Part shown: piece by piece, positions 63,688-64,000 of the stretch
Layout: each line of letters opens with the position of its first letter
Position numbering within the stretch: the first letter of the stretch is position 1
Position numbers and translations under genes: made by a program
Notes under the pieces: generated by a model
Told to the model about the DNA's origin: nothing
What the model saw: the letters and a program-made list of their open reading frames with translations, nothing else
The model's database searches: none
NCBI GenBank assembly: GCA_043228905.1
Contig: JBHGNT010000009.1
Location: 6,014,001 to 6,078,000 of the forward strand
Direction: 5' to 3'
Length of the DNA: 64,000 nucleotides
Source: Azolla caroliniana
Taxonomy: Eukaryota > Polypodiophyta

Positions 63688-64000
63688 TGTTGGGATTACG
63701 GTCCCTTCGGATGGGATGGTCGGATGTCGGAGATGAATGCCGACAAGCCCGGTTTCGGTTTCGGAACCGGATGATGAAGACCCCGACTTCGGAGCCGGAT
63801 GACGAATGTACCCGGAGAGAGATCCGGATGCAGGGACATATCCGTGAATATGTCTGCTAAGGGCCCCTGAGGCTATAGTTGTAAATAGCCCCAAAGTCAT
63901 ATATGTATAAATATGACTTAGGGCAAATAGTTTTAGTGTTGCTAATCATTTTTCTGTTTTTCCACTCAAGAGGAGTGAAGAGGGAGCAGCCGTGAGAGAG
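63688..64000 (+). repeat. 3' LTR of copia D (partial, runs off window)
   Basis: Starts TGTTGGGATTACGG after the polypurine tract AAGGGGGAGTT (63678-63687). It covers the first 313 of 614 bp. Confidence 0.95.

Larger units (their letters stand above)
58957..64000 (+). mobile_element. Copia element D, intact and young (3' end outside window)
   Basis: 5' LTR 58957-59570, primer site 59574, one uninterrupted polyprotein 59601-63677, a purine tract, and the first 313 bp of the 3' LTR from 63688. In that overlap the two LTRs differ at a single base (A/G near 59258 and 63989). The target duplication cannot be scored because the right end is missing. Confidence 0.95.

Overview
This window comes from a plant nuclear genome. 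It holds one recognisable host gene, a five-exon GDSL-type esterase/lipase on the minus strand (41702-51079). Almost everything else is retrotransposon. The host-type evidence is spliceosomal introns with consensus GT/AG ends, a land-plant GDSL family member, Ty1/copia elements with tRNA-Met primer sites, and L1-like LINEs with DUF4283/zinc-knuckle ORF1. Two of the Ty3/gypsy lineages look more like fungal or seed-free-plant elements than like the usual seed-plant clades. That hints at a lycophyte, fern or similar large-genome plant, but this is an inference and the species cannot be named from the sequence.

Layout. 1-2.5 kb: two decayed copia fragments. 3.5-5.05 kb: an array of ~110-bp tandem repeats carrying a solo LTR with a perfect 5-bp target duplication (4198-4817). 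5.33-31.88 kb: a nest of four retrotransposons. Copia B (minus strand, outer parts 5331-5367 and 25912-31879) has in its 3' LTR a 20.5-kb gypsy-type element (plus, 5368-25911, 579-bp LTRs, TSD TGGAT) that encodes Gag and two tandem retropepsin-like domains but no RT or integrase. Inside that lies a chromovirus (minus, 10313-23220, 441-bp LTRs). Inside the chromovirus RT lies a nearly pristine gypsy element with a FLDDIP-type RT (minus, 13263-20510). LTR divergence falls from outside to inside, as nesting requires. Two further LTR insertions of a copia-related family sit in the nest (6525-7276 and 27772-28507).

31.88-35.80 kb: a decayed copia (C) of the same family as the intact copia D. 36.5-41.2 kb: a decayed L1-type LINE (minus). 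41.5-51.15 kb: the GDSL gene. Its second intron carries a 5'-truncated LINE and a tandem 192-bp repeat, and its first intron is 4 kb of unassigned AT-rich DNA. 51.15-54.03 kb: nothing recognised. 54.03-56.11 kb: 5' end and ORF1 of another LINE, cut by an LTR element (56113 onward). 57.5-58.3 kb: a second LTR+gag remnant. 58.3-58.96 kb: a Gag-protease fragment of the same lineage as the innermost nested element, into which a young intact copia D (58957 to beyond the window end) inserted.

Apart from the GDSL gene there is no pathway here. The coding content is a set of independent Gag/Pol systems at different stages of decay.
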